A stretch of 64,000 nucleotides of DNA from Emergomyces orientalis (GCA_002110485.1 MOWL01000047.1:372001-436000), one strand, 5' to 3'; positions 36,680 to 48,516 are shown, numbered from the stretch's first letter. The notes: generated by a model from the sequence alone, not told the origin. Translations and numbers: made by a program.

Positions 36680-38412
36680 GTATCAACAGTGGTGGCTGGC
36701 GGTTGGGGGTGAACGGGAGGTTGTCTTGTCTTGTCTTGTCTCGTGCCAGACTACGGACTAGAGCCAGGGGAGGACGAAACTCGGAGAGCGCTTAGATCGA
36801 TGGCTAGCCGGAGTCTAGAGCGGTAAGACAAAACCAGACGGCAGATGGAAGACGGCAGAGGATTTTCTGGTTTTTTGCCTTTGCCGAGGGGTCTCACAAA
36901 GGCTAGTAGTGGCGGAGAGGAGGCACTTGATATGGAGGTGGTTGAAGGTCGGAGAATGGAGTCGAGATCGAGAGTGTACGATGGGATGAGAAAAAAATAT
37001 GAAGTGGTTGAGGTTGAGGGAGGCTGGCTAAAGACAACGCGGGAGGTCACTGGTACCTAGTAATGCAACTAAAATAGGCATGAAGCCAAGTACTAGTGAC
37101 TTATTCTCCAATACTCTTCTGCTTAATTCCACTCTGCACTTCAACAGATTATAATTCAGTCTATTTTTGAAGGCGCCTACGTCTTAATACCTCATCTCGA
37201 TAGTTCTGCCAATAGCGGAACCTTTCTAGTGGGACTATCGGGCAAGAAATGCTAGCAGCTTCTTGAACTGTCGGCATTTAATAGAAGCATGCCGTGGCGA
37301 CAAAACAGCATTAATGTTTGGATGAATTAAGTTAATTGAATGAAAAAAGATGTAAACAACCACACATAGAAATGATTTAATAACTTATATGCCGACCGCC
37401 ATATAAGCAATAGCCGTTGCTTCATCTTGTCAACGTCTGGGAATCATCATCTACTCCGTACTGAACTAGAGTCAACATTCAAGTTGTCAGCCATTAGGGC
37501 GAGTATTTCAGATAACTGGATGTCGTTCTATTTACATTCTGCATGACGGTATGCATTCTTGGGTGGATGTTAAGACAGCTGGTATATGTTTCAAACAGGT
37601 AGTTCAATTTCAATTACTTAGACGGCAGAACTAAATTATGAAGTGAGTAAATGAGGGCATCAGCAGTAGGCGTTAATGACATTATTAAAAACGACATTAT
37701 TTTTTAAAAGCTCCCCTGATTTACTCCGCTATCGTAAGAAAGGTGAAATGAACTGGAAAAATGAAAAATAAATAAATAAATAGAAAAACAAGCAGCAAAG
37801 TGGAAGAAAGAAAAGGGAAAATATGGGAGCGAGAATTATACACAGATCTATACCTAATGCAAACCAGCCATAAAACGTTTTTGCTAAACAAAAAAGAAAA
37901 AGAAAAAGAAGAAACATTGCAAAGATAGATCTTTCTCTTCCAAGATTTAAAAAGAAAAACACCTTAAACCGAGAGTGTCTTTTCCTATCTATCATAATGC
38001 CAGATATCAGGTAGGTATATCTTTCCCAATATACTAAGACAAACAAGGAATTCTTTCATACTTAATCCTGGGTGTATAGACCGAGAATATAGTATCTTGT
38101 TGTTAGATTCATGATCATGATCATGTTTGCTGATGAGCGATGGAATTGATTTCCTGAAGAAACTAAAAAATTAAATAAAAAAAACATGAAAACAAAAGCG
38201 AATATTCACCAATATAGGTATAGGTATGCGGGACATGGGTCGTGTCGGCGGCACAGCTGTGCGTGACTGGCGACAGCGATGCAGCTTGTAACAATGGAGT
38301 TGAGTAGGGGACGAAGATGGCCGATCGCTTCCCATCCCCGAAGTATAAGTGTCTATGATCAGTTTTCCACGCTCAAAAGATGAATGTAAATAATATATTC
38401 GTTTTCGCATCC
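36546..38412. promoter_or_regulatory. Leader and promoter region of the Cdc4-like gene, 3' flank of the ZIP gene
   Basis: This 1.9-kb stretch precedes the Cdc4-like gene. It contains four TTGTC pentamers at 36721-36740 and a minus-strand open frame (about 36751-37050) that lacks an ATG and is probably leader. The centre (37100-37700) is AT-rich with no feature I recognise. The right part holds the ZIP 3' UTR, with A/G-rich runs. Confidence 0.45.
36721..36740. repeat. TTGTC pentamer repeat
   Basis: Four copies of TTGTC, followed by a degenerate TCGTG, lie in the presumed 5' leader of the Cdc4-like gene. On the transcribed strand they read as a GACAA repeat. Confidence 0.85.
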
Positions 38413-39869
38413 TCAATGAGCATGTCCAATCTGCAAGAATAAGGGTAATATCATCCCCACGACAGTTGCAACCAAATCCCTCATGGACTTTTGTTGGGTT
38501 CTTTGCGCATTCTCCCGACCCTCAACTGCGTATCCGTTCGCATATGATGAATCTCGTCGGGCCATTTCCGACGTCTTGCCCGTTTCTTGCATCGTGTGCA
38601 TTGCAACATATCTAAGCATGGCGGATTTAGATTTTTGACCTTTTGAAGCCCATCAAGTGAGGAAAATAATTAATAACTAGATGGCAAAAACACTCACAAA
38701 AACGTCCCCGCTGAAAACAACAACAGCATCCCGGTCCGCCACCGCGTCGCCTGTTCATCGTCCGCATGGCCGGCCATAACCGTGTGAGCAACAATCCACG
38801 TAATCAGCGCACCCACCGGCGCCGCCAGGCTAAATATCACCAAGTGGCCCCGTGCCGCACGGGTCGATAGTCCTTGTCTTAGCAGCACTGTCGTCAGCCC
38901 AAACGAAGCGGGAGCTTTATGCACCATAATAGCCAGGAAGATGATGAAGCTGAGGCTTGTGCTGGATGTTGATGCGCCGAGGGCGATTCCGTCCGCTGCG
39001 GCGTGGATTACTAGGCCGGTTGTGGTTGCGAAGCCATGGCGGGCTGCGCTGCTGGTGATGTCTAGGAGGCCGCCGCCGCCTCCGTTGCGTGATGGGGAGG
39101 ATGCGCGGCCGAGGCCGGAGCCTAGGTTATCTAGTGATATGTGGTAGGGGCGTTGTTGCTGCTTTGCGGATGAGGAGGCGACGGAAGGGAGGGTGTCGAT
39201 TAGGTACATTAGAATAAAGCCGCTGATGAGGGCCACACCGACCCAAGCGTGCGGCGAGCTCTGGTGGGGTTCTCCTCCTCCATCTTTTTCTTTTGCTTGT
39301 GCTTTGCCTTTCTCGTTGTCTTTATGGTCGCCTAAGATGTGCAGTCTTCCGTCCTCGCCTGATTCTCCGGGGTCGACTTCTGGTGGGGAATCTACTTTGA
39401 CATTATCTTCCGACTTTGGTGTATCTCTTCGGATAACAACGGTGTTGGCAGCATCTAGCTGCCAGCGCGCATTGAGAGCATTGCTTACTCCTCCAGCGAC
39501 AATGTTTCCGTTTCTCTTGTTGGGATGTGTATGCGATAATGCGGCGGAGCTGTAGAGTGTCTCGACACCCTCGGGGATAATTACGATTAGGGACGTGCCA
39601 ACCAGAACACCCATCCCCAGGGCGGAGATGAGGCGTAGTTGTGACGAGGATAGTGAGAAGGAGAGCGGGAGTGATCCGACAACGAAGGAACTGTAGCCAT
39701 GGTATATAAAAAAAAGAGGTTTGTTGTCAGAATTCGCGAGCAATAAAGATGGGAATAAATAGTTGGTAGATCGATTGAAGGGGTTCGATTGGATTGAATT
39801 GAATTTGTGGTAGTCTTACACGATCGCCATCACAAAGCTCAAACTGAGCAGCGTGAAAAGCCCGTCCAT
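38413..39869 (-). CDS. ZIP-family zinc transporter (SLC39A9 / Atx2-like)
   Basis: Exons 39869-39820, 39690-38698 and 38611-38413 join in frame to about 413 residues. The N-terminus (MDGLFTLLSLSFVMAIV, then SFVVGSLPLSF) and the following GMGVLVGTSLIVIIPEGVETLY align well with animal ZIP9, a Golgi zinc transporter; the yeast relative Atx2 handles manganese in the Golgi. The metal-site helices are present: VIHAAADGIALGAS near residue 246 and HKAPASFGL near 272. The C-terminal GALITWIVAHTVMAGH and the spliced FSAGTFLYVAM helix complete the pore. A charged, acidic loop of about 70 residues lies between helices 3 and 4. The last intron has donor GTGAGT and acceptor TTAG; the third exon adds a final hydrophobic helix ending QIGHAH. 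Retention of that intron would stop the protein right after FSAGTFL. It probably moves zinc into the cytosol from the secretory pathway. Confidence 0.93.
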
Positions 39870-41574
39870 AATGGCTTGAGAGCTGGACTATTGCGACCAA
39901 TTTGCAGATATGTCAGTAGCCTCTATCTATCCATTGCGAAGTGGTGCGCCCTTGGTTCGAGGACAGGTTGCAGTGAGTGATGGTGGGATAAGGAGGAGGT
40001 AGATGGTACGGCGTAATGTGGGGGCCAGCTTTCGGTTTCCGGTTTCCGGTTTCTGGTTTCTGGTCTCCGCTGTGTCCCCGATATTAATTTTATTGAGCAG
40101 CTGAGTCAAGACGGGGGAAAATGGGTGGGTTAATTTGGGACGGGAGACGGCTGCTAGTGTTAGGGGAAGTTGGTTATCCAGAAAAAATATAAGGTCGGCA
40201 AGGCAGGTTAAGGAATAGCCCCGGCGTAAATATTAATTAATATAGTTGCTTCAGATATAGGGAGGTTGTGTAGGAGATTCCGGTGCATGGGTCGGAATCT
40301 CTGGAGGAGAAAAGAAGAATGTATTATTCCTGGTCTTATTCTACGGAGTGCTAAATAAGTTCAGTTCCTGATGATGCGCCCGTTGCGGCTAAAACTGGTC
40401 CAAGGTTGGGTGTGGCGCTAAATAGTTTAACCAAAGCCGCAACCATATCCCTTCTCTTCAATTCAATCGCCTGGATACAACACGGAACATTGTTAAAGCG
40501 ATTCTCAGTTCTGTCTGCCCAAAACTAATAATAATAAATGAACAAGTAGGCTGGACTAAATACATGGCGCCCCGAATATGAAACCGAGATGACCGTGACA
40601 GATTGAATCTACACAAATACCATCAGACCGCCCATGCGCACGATATCCCATTGTATAGACTCGGCATCCTCCTTACGAATTCACCGGGCTCGAGCAATCT
40701 GGAAGGATACTTTTGTATCAAATGTACCGAATTCGATTTATCCCGCAATCACAAACATTACGGAGAGAGGGAATGATGTTCGATGAATCTCCCAAAAAGA
40801 GCTTGAGGCGCAGGACCTTGGAGACACCGTTTAATCAGCATGGTATCTATCTAATGCATATGGCGTGATAGCGAATTTCCAGCCTTTTAACATCGCGGAT
40901 ATGTATTTGCGTCTTCTAGCGAAGCTGTACAGGAGAAAGCAAGCCAGATATCGAAAGCAGCAAGGAAAATAAATCTGGGCCGCTCACACTAGGGTTTCTG
41001 TGAAATGCAGGGGTCCTTCCGGGCCAAACCAGATTTTGCCTCCTGCTGGTGGAATACCACCTGTAGATGCAGGTTTCAAGGTATGGAGCTGTTGGGAAAA
41101 CAAGAAGCTTTAGGAATAACCCTCAGAGTCGGAGAGAGCTTGTCAGAGGCCACTTGTGTATGGTTTTAAGAAAGATCCCGAACTTGAGATCAGTCTCGGC
41201 GTGTCAGGGCGCAGCCATGAGCCCGCTTCAAAATATTAGGGCTTACATGAATCTATATTACAAAACATTTGATTCTTTTCGCACTCCATTGCCTTCACAA
41301 TTACCTATTTGGGAAAATATACACTAGGGCACTCTAGGCACGTGACTATTTATTACTTAATATTGTTACTAACCCAAATAGGCAATTTCTCACTTCACCT
41401 TTGCTCTCATCAGACGCGACAAAAGGAACGCGCTGACCTTGCGGAATAGCCATCTTTGACAATTGATATTGATCCTTTCGCTGCCAACACCGCCAGTCTC
41501 TTGTTGCGAAACATACACAAACATACACAGTGTCAACCGGTTGTAAGTCCGCCAACTGAACATATCTGGCTGAA
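39870..41574. promoter_or_regulatory. Divergent spacer between the ZIP gene and HAT1
   Basis: This 1.7-kb spacer lies between two genes that point apart. A 7-mer repeat family (GGTTTCC and variants) lies at 40031-40068, about 160 bases upstream of the ZIP ATG. A CACGTG lies at 41339-41344, about 230 bases before HAT1. An 86-codon frame at 41067-41327 shows no conserved features and is not called. Confidence 0.5.
40031..40068. repeat. GGTTTCC heptamer tandem repeat
   Basis: About five head-to-tail copies of a 7-base unit, drifting from GGTTTCC to GGTTTCT and then GGTCTCC, in the presumed promoter or leader of the ZIP gene. Confidence 0.85.
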
Positions 41575-43511
41575 ATGGAGGACCAATCCACTTGTAAGCT
41601 ACCCATCCTGCCACTCCGACAAACTACCAGGGTAGCTGTAAAAGCTTCATCCTGGGTGGTTTAGAATAAAATACTTGCTCACTTAACTGGCTGCTATCTC
41701 CCTTCACGATATCCAGGGACGTGCGATGCCAATGATGTCATTCAGATATCCATGGTCCAACCTGGCGACGGCAAACTAAACGCGCTCTCCACCTTCCAGC
41801 CCCAATTTACATATCCTATTTTCGGCGAGGAGGAAACAATATTCGGCTACAAGGGATTGAACATTCGACTACGCTTCTCCGCTCATGATCTCCGGTCTAA
41901 TGTGCATATTTCATACGACGAGAAATTCAAGACTGTTGCAGATGTTGCTCCCGTGGATTTGTTGGAGACACTGAATCGGTGGCTGCCAAAATGTAAAGAA
42001 GAAGGCATCTTTCCAAAATATGCCAGGCTAACATATACACGTCTATAGCTTCATTCGCACCATTGGCGGAGTTTGAAAAGTCGGTTCTAAACGATCAGGC
42101 TGCGAAGGACTTCAAGCCCCCAGGCAAACTTGTCCATAGTTACACAAGCAAGCAAAGGAATTATGAGATATGGGCGGGCTCGTTAACTGACCCCGAAATC
42201 CGTACTATTCTCGATCGCATTCAAATATTCGTCTCTTTCTTCGTTGAAGGAGGCACCCCCATTATAACGGACGATTTCGAATGGACCCTCCAAAGGTGGA
42301 CGGTCTATTTTGTGTAAACTCCTCCCTCCCCCCTCCACATGGAACAATTTAATTGAGTCCGTATTAACGTAATAAATTTTCTTGTCCGGAATAGGTACGA
42401 GAGGATAGACCCTCCCACGCCTACCACCCCATCATACTCATTCGCGGGCTACGCGACAACATACCGATGGTATTTCTATCTCCAAGAACCCAACAACCCC
42501 GACAACAATAAAATCACCGACATCCCCTTCCCCTACGCCGAAGAAATCTCCATCTCCCGACTTCCCGCCCGTCTCCGCATCTCCCAATTCCTCATTCTCT
42601 ACCCCCACCAACAATCCGGCCACGGCTCTCAACTCTACCACACAATCCACTCGGCCTGCCTCGCCGACCCAACCTTACACGAACTCACGGTTGAAGACCC
42701 CAACGAAGCCTTCGACTACCTCCGCGACACAAACGACTACAAAACCCTTCTCCCAGAGTTCCTCAAACATAATATAACCATAAATGCCAACCCCTACCCA
42801 CCAGATGATGACAGTGCCAACGCCAACACCAACACCGATATGAAGAAAGCCCGCCGACCCCGCCGGCCCCGCCTTATGCCCACCTCCTCGCTAATCCCAA
42901 CCTCCACCCTCCACACCCTCCGCACCCGCTACAAAATCGCCCCCGTCCAATTCGCACATATCGTCGAAATGTACCTCCTCAGCCAAATCCCCGCATCCCA
43001 CCGTGGCAGCGGCATGGGCGCTATCGGTGCCGGCGGCGGTGCGGGTGTAGGCACAGCTGGCACGCACACGGCACGTTTGCTCGTGCAAAAATGGCGCGCG
43101 CCCAACGAGCATGATCGAAGGTATTACTGGTGGCGCATGCTCGTTAAGCAGAGGTTGTATAAGCGGCATCGAGATTTGTTGATTCAATTGGACAGGGGTG
43201 AGAGGTTGGGAAAGTTGGAGGAGACGGTGGGGAATGTGGAGGAGGGGTATGATGGGTTGCTTAAGGCTTTTGAGAGGAGGGGGACGCGGAAGGGAAGTGG
43301 GGTTGGGGAAGAGGAGGCAGAAAGAGCAGGGGAGAATGGGGATGATGGAGGTGGAGAGGGCCTGGTCAGGGAGAGGGGGAAGAGGAAGTTTACTGTGCTT
43401 GAGGATGAGGATGACGAGGATGAGGATGAAGATAATGGGGGTGGGGAATTGGAAGCGGAGGGAGGAGTGGAGAATGGGGAGGCGGCGTCGACGAAGAAAG
43501 TGAAGATTTGA
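41575..43511 (+). CDS. HAT1: Histone acetyltransferase type B catalytic subunit
   Basis: HAT1 acetylates newly made histone H4 at Lys5 and Lys12, with Hat2/RbAp46 as partner. Four exons (41575-41593, 41717-41992, 42049-42313, 42395-43511) encode about 558 residues. Exon 1 is only 19 bases (MEDQST). The N-terminal domain shows SDANDVIQIS-like and TYPIFGEEETIFGYKGL segments. The catalytic GNAT core contains EWTLQRWTVYF, ISQFLILYPHQQSGHGSQLY (the Q-x-x-G-x-G acetyl-CoA loop near residue 258) and ELTVEDPNEAFDYLRD. The 56-nt intron 2 was needed to join LNRWLPK to SSFAPLAEFEKS and has a textbook CTAAC branch. The C-terminus is extended by a Gly-rich insert and then an acidic tail of about 60 residues ending in KKVKI, so the protein is longer than the yeast enzyme. 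The acidic tail may help bind histones. Confidence 0.95.
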
Positions 43512-43648
43512 GTTTCTCCATTCTCTTTTTTTGGGTTTGTATTAGCTTCATTTCATAGGATTTACTCCATTTTGTTTTTTCTCTGTGGTGCATATTCATG
43601 AGCTAGTAAATGGGAATATTGAGGGTGTGGAAGGAGTTGCCTTGTGGG

Positions 43649-43680
<32 letters not shown>

Positions 43681-44641
43681 GTCACATTTTTCTAATTGTC
43701 TTTAATACGGCTGGCGCATGCCATGTGTACAGTACACGCACACGTAATCGTCCATCAAACTGCAGCAACTTAAAAGTTGCAGTAACTTGTTCTGATACCA
43801 GGGTGACTCTTTTCCCTTCCTAACAGTTAGCTGTTAACGTAAACGTAATTGTACTGTAGATAATAAGAAGTACTGTACATGTTGAAGACGTTTTCCATAT
43901 TCTTTATTTTATTTTTATCATTTCTCCTTTGAGCAAGCCATGGGGTGTAGACTCATTAAATGAAATATATATTTTGGGATAATTGATAATTTGATTGATA
44001 CAAACACACGCTGGCGAAAAATCAAAAGCTATACCCCCAACAAAACGGTATACTAAACATCTCCTTTTTCCGTATCCCATGGGTTATTATACCTATACAT
44101 AAATATACACCTGACATTCAGTGTAGCTGGTTAAAGTAGTTCCCGTCTCTAATAACCTAACTGTATAACCACCAGAAAAATAAGGATTAGACGTGCCAAA
44201 CGGGTTCACAAATCAAGATATATATATTGCTTCTGGATTAGCGAGAAGTATCTGAAGGGGTAGTGGCCAAAGGAAATAATATTAATAATTTTGAAACCTT
44301 AGACAAGATAAAAGAAAGAAAAGAAAAGAAAAGGAAAAGAAAGGAATAAATGAAATTGAAATACAGTCCCAGGGAAAAGGCCACGCCTCCCTCATTAATA
44401 GGGAACCCAGGGTAGCTAATAGACAATCCCAACCAGTACCAGAACCAGGGTCAGGGTCAGAACTCCATATCACTAGGAAAATGAGACATAAGGGAAAGGA
44501 TGAGAAAATTGCGAGTATGTGAATTTGCCTCTCCATCCAACCCACTTAACACGGCGGAAAACAGGCCACATTTTAAGAAATAATCTGCAACAGAGAAAGG
44601 ATCAAAAGTAAATAAAATAAAATAAAAATCGTACTATACAG
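43512..44641. other. Convergent spacer with a 30-base T homopolymer
   Basis: This 1.1-kb spacer separates the stop codons of HAT1 and the receptor-like gene. It holds both 3' UTRs, a 30-base T run at 43650-43679 and AG-rich DNA at about 44305-44350. No gene is evident. Confidence 0.55.
43650..43679. repeat. Poly-T homopolymer, 30 bases
   Basis: An uninterrupted run of 30 T residues about 140 bases past the HAT1 stop. On the minus strand it is a poly-A run such as a retrotransposed cDNA tail, but no transposon or processed gene adjoins it. Confidence 0.9.
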
Positions 44642-46808
44642 CTACCCACTAAACATCGTCGCCGTCTCAGGGTCCAAACTATCTAACGTAACCGACGAAT
44701 CGGTCTCGATGCTCAGCACCGTGCTTGTCCGCGGCGAGTAGATGGTGGTGGTTAATGGTGCGACCGACGATGGTGCGGGTGTCGGCGAGCGACCACCACC
44801 AATACCTGCAGCGGCGGCGGGGAAGGGTAATTGCGAAATATCCCCTTGATAGTTCCCGGTCCTGATGTTTCTAGTTCCCTGGTGACGCGAATTGGCGCTG
44901 TTGTCACAGTTGTAATTGCTGTCATCCGGCCGGACAAGCTCGCCCACAAATTCGAGAACCCTGCGGAATCCGAGGATTTCAGCTTGAATGGCTCCTCCTC
45001 CTCCTCCTCCTCCCACTTCTTCTTCATCCACTGCTGTCGTATTATTTGAATTATTGCTCCCATTCTCATACTCCTCGTTAACGCTCATAAGCATATGCTG
45101 TTGCTGCGGCTGCTGCTGCTGCTGCTGCCCATGTTGCCCACGTCTCGACGCCTCCACATCCCCCCTCGTCCCCCACCCAAAGCGACTATTCCACCACTGA
45201 CGCCATCTATACCTGCGCGCGGCAATTATATAGGCATTGCGGGTGCGGCGTTCCTCGCGGCGGGCGGCAAGATCGACACGCCGCCGCCGCCATGAGGGGG
45301 AATTGCGGCAGTGCTTTATGAGTATGATGAAGAAAGCGGCGATTAGGAGGATTATGGCGAGGTCCTTTAGCAGGAGGGAAGGGTTGCGGCTGGGGATATC
45401 GTGGCGGTTGAATTGATCGTGGCGATCGTGACGGTTAGGGGGATCATGAGCATTTAGAACATAGCGACAGTTGGGGGGATCGCTATGGTTAGGGGGATCG
45501 TGGCCTTCGGGGAGATCGTGACAGTTGGGGAGATCGTCATAGTAGTTGGGAGGGAGGGGGCGAGTGGGGGTTGTTGGGGTAATTGGGGGCCGAGGAGGGA
45601 GAGGAGGAACAGGGGGATTTGGATGTGGAGTCAATTGAGGACCTGGGAGGGCGTTGGGGTTTCGGTTGTTGGATGGTGGTGTTGTGTTTTGGGAGGACGA
45701 AGTTTGGTATGGGGTGCTTGCGGGTGGGCGGCATGGGCTATCCGAGAGGGAAGAAGGGAGTGGACCGAATTGGTGCTTCACGAGGCGGAAGGCGTCGGGA
45801 ACTATCTCGAATGAGGTTTTGATAAAACATGATAAACTTGCGCACTCTTTAAGCCGTGCTGCCATAGATGTACAATCCTGGAGTAGGTGCTTTCGGATCT
45901 CTTGTTCCTTGAACTTTATCATCTCTTGCAGCTTCTGGGCCTCGGCCTTGAGAGCATGTAGACTTGTAAGGTCATCGAACAGAATATAGTCGCTATTCGC
46001 GGCTTTTTCTGTGGAGATCGGTAAATTGAAAGGGTCAAGGGGATCTGTCCAAGAGTCAAGTGTATTCTCGTCTGAGATGTCAACGGGAGAGGCCACTAGG
46101 CGGTATATCCGGGGCGTCCCAACCGAATTGAACGAAACTGCGAAGCCTGACGTGCGATCATTTTCTGTTATCTGACTTGTTGGTTGGAAGGTCACGGTGA
46201 GTATTTGCGCAGTGTATTGCGCTCCGAAACCTTGAGGGGTAGAAACGCAAAACGAGAGGTAATTGAGAGATAATTCATGTGTTTGATATCCGCTGGTCAT
46301 GTTCGCGGGGAATATTCCGGAACCGATTCCATTGTTGCCATCCCATACAAGGTCCAGCTTGCGCTGATTGAGGGTGACATTGGTCTCCCCGCATGCGGAT
46401 TGCGTGCTGGAGATGTGTATTTCAAATATCTGGCGCCCAACCAATCAGAACTTACTTGTGTAAGAGGATAAATGGTAGAAATTAATCAACATACATAGCT
46501 TGAATCAATGGAGCCAAAGCAGCCGTCGCATACAGATGCGAACCTCATAGCAATGCTATCGTCATCATCTATGTATATACATAACGATTACGAAGTCAGG
46601 CTCAGATGTAACTAACAATGTAGAATAGAAGCGACAATAGGGAAGAGAAAGATGAGAAATCAGCCTGACCTGACCATGTTCCGACAAGATAGTCGCTGCC
46701 TGCATAATCGTCATCATCGTAAATTCTCCTACCGTGTGGAATAACGTGGGAGAATGCGATTGTAGAGCAGCAAGACCATAGTAACACGGCGGAGGCGCTC
46801 ACACGCAT
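44642..46808 (-). CDS. Unrecognised single-pass, receptor-like membrane protein
   Basis: Three exons (46808-46670, 46568-46495, 46429-44642) encode about 666 residues. A clear signal peptide (MRVSASAVLLWSCCSTIAFS) precedes an ectodomain with several Cys residues (SVCDGCFGSID; STQSACGETNV) and a beta-rich look, about residues 45-200. A predicted coiled coil follows (HALKAEAQKLQEMIKFKEQE, about 227-245), and then a Cys-containing helix (AARLKECASLSCFIKT). A Pro/Asn-rich linker contains repeated HDPPN-type units (about residues 374-415). One transmembrane helix (DLAIILLIAAFFIILI, about 425-442) is followed by an Arg-rich stop-transfer and a cytoplasmic tail with Gln, Gly and Ser/Thr runs. Plausible type I surface protein of the plasma membrane or wall; I do not recognise the family and assign no function. 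The first two introns rest on frame and splice signals, so the N-terminal 70 residues are less certain. Confidence 0.75.
45097..45131 (-). repeat. Coding poly-Gln tract in the receptor-like gene
   Basis: CTG/TTG triplets on the plus strand, read on the minus strand as mostly CAG and CAA codons, give a Gln-rich stretch interrupted by Pro in the cytoplasmic tail. Confidence 0.8.
45395..45545 (-). repeat. Degenerate coding minisatellite (HDPPN linker)
   Basis: Imperfect tandem copies of a roughly 18- to 24-base GGGGGATCGTGG-type unit (plus strand) within exon 3 of the receptor-like gene. Translated on the minus strand they give the His/Asp/Pro/Asn-rich linker just outside the membrane helix. 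The units have drifted by substitution but kept the reading frame. Confidence 0.7.
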
Positions 46809-47253
46809 ATTGGACCACGGCGCAGTGCCACCCTTCAGTCATTGACCATTGTTAGACAGCGGCAAAACTCCAAGGATAACTTAATTTGTGTATTTCTGCT
46901 CCAAGATAACATGCAAACTCCCCAATTGGCACTGAGGGTTGTCGTTGGGAGTGAGGCTCAGCTCTCGTGGCTGCGTATCCCTGCGTATGGCTGACTAATA
47001 TCCCAAGGGCGGTAGCTGGGGTAGCGGGACACGGATTAACAATGTTCCAACTACCTGATTAGTAAGCGTGATCGCATTTCTTCCAAGGTGTTGTATTTCG
47101 GAGATCTTGTATGGATGTATTGAATTGTTATCGATCAAATAGAAAGAGAATGCGCTGGCTGACTCTTGAGCAATCATATACTTTATTATATATCGCGTTG
47201 AATGATCTCCAATGCCCCGATAGCACTAAATTAGCATCCGGCATTGCTTGATC
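46809..47253. promoter_or_regulatory. Divergent promoter between the receptor-like gene and LSM4
   Basis: This 445-bp spacer separates two start codons facing apart. It contains an ATTGG (reverse CCAAT) at the very edge of the receptor-like gene and another AATTGG near 46922. No other site stands out. Confidence 0.5.
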
Positions 47254-47818
47254 ATGGTACGTTTATAACCAGCTACTAGCTACCAATTGATATCATCTTT
47301 CCCCTCAACCCGCCATCACTACAGCTATGTAGCTGCGTATACTCATATACTAACCCTTGCTTCTACTCCATTTAGCTTCCTCTAGGTCTGCTAACAGCCG
47401 CCCAAGGCCACCCCATGCTCGTCGAACTGAAAAACGGTGAAACCCTCAACGGCCACCTGGTCAACTGCGACAACTGGATGAACCTGATCCTTAGAGAAGT
47501 CGTCCAAACAAGCCCCGAAGGCGATCACTTTTTTAGATTGCCCGAGGTGTATGTGAGAGGGAATAATGTATGTGTTTTAACAGCTTCCATTCCGTTTACA
47601 TATAACCCATGCATATTTGCTAACTCAGCCACCATTAGATCAAATACTTAAGAGTCCCCGAAGAAGTTGTCGATCTAGCCAAGGACCAGCAGCAGAGTCA
47701 GCCCTCGAATCGTGGCCGTGGTGGTCAGCAGCATCGCGGGGATGGCGGGAGGGTAGATCGCGGGAGAGGTGGGGGGCGGGGTGGCAGGGGGAGGGGACGG
47801 GGAAGAGGTGGCACCTGA
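47254..47818 (+). CDS. LSM4: U6 snRNA-associated Sm-like protein LSm4
   Basis: LSm4 is part of the Lsm1-7 ring (mRNA decapping, P-bodies) and the Lsm2-8 ring (U6 snRNA). Exons are 47254-47256 (ATG only), 47376-47567 and 47639-47818. The total is 124 residues, with both junctions in frame. The start is [19 protein letters not shown], followed by Sm1 ([19 protein letters not shown]) and Sm2 ([15 protein letters not shown], spanning the second intron). An RGG-rich tail ([16 protein letters not shown]) follows, of the kind methylated by arginine methyltransferases. The 119-nt first intron lies exactly behind the initiator Met, with donor GTACGT, a branch near ACTAAC at 47349 and acceptor TTTAG. 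If it were retained, the first in-frame downstream Met (MLVELKNG) would give a shorter protein lacking part of the N-terminal helix. Confidence 0.95.
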
Positions 47819-48516
47819 TATCAGGGACCTTCTGACTGGACTCCTTCTCCTATCCATCTGTCTCCTTTTGATACCCAGTGAAGAGGGAGGTTGTGTGTCT
47901 CGGTGCGTGCGTGCGCGTTTTTAATGAAAAATGAGATGCCTATTTTCTTTTTCCCTGTTCTTTGTGTCCCCCATGATGTTGCGTATGCAATGCGTGGTTA
48001 TTACTCTCATGGCTCCTACATTAATACATACATGTACGGGGAATCGTCCTTCACCAGTATGTTTGGTTCTTCTGAAACGGGTTCTCATATTGTTAGACCT
48101 GTTAGGCGACTTTAAGATGCGAAAATGATCTCAAGTGCATTCTCTTCTATCTCAACACTAATAATAAAAATTTGTAAATATTCATACTTATATCTCTGGT
48201 TTACAGAGTTCACTATTGAGCGCTGCCCGAATTATAGTGAGCATTGTTCCCTGATTCCCTTTGTAATATACCCCGCCAACTCCTCGAATGCCTCACCTGG
48301 TATCACATAACCCACGATTAAAAACGGTTTCCTCTATCACACTCTCTCGTGATCGCAGCTTCGCTGGAATGGATTCACCAACCTTCCACGAGTTGTCTCT
48401 CACTTGTATTTATCCTGTTCTATCAATCATCTCCTGTGGCGCCATCACCACAGCCTGGCTGACCAACATATCTCGAGGGGACTTCAATGTTGAAACCCAC
48501 GCTGGCCCGAACGAGA
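47819..48516. other. Convergent 3' spacer between LSM4 and the PTEN-type gene
   Basis: This 698-bp spacer lies between two stop codons and holds both 3' UTRs. It is AT-rich without repeats or a credible gene. Confidence 0.5.

Noticed and set aside
39948..39965. GGTTCGAG-like stretch reminiscent of a tRNA B box
   Set aside because: No matching A box, acceptor stem or anticodon loop can be folded around it.
41067..41327. 86-codon frame in the ZIP/HAT1 spacer
   Set aside because: It shows no motif, and its composition resembles the surrounding spacer.
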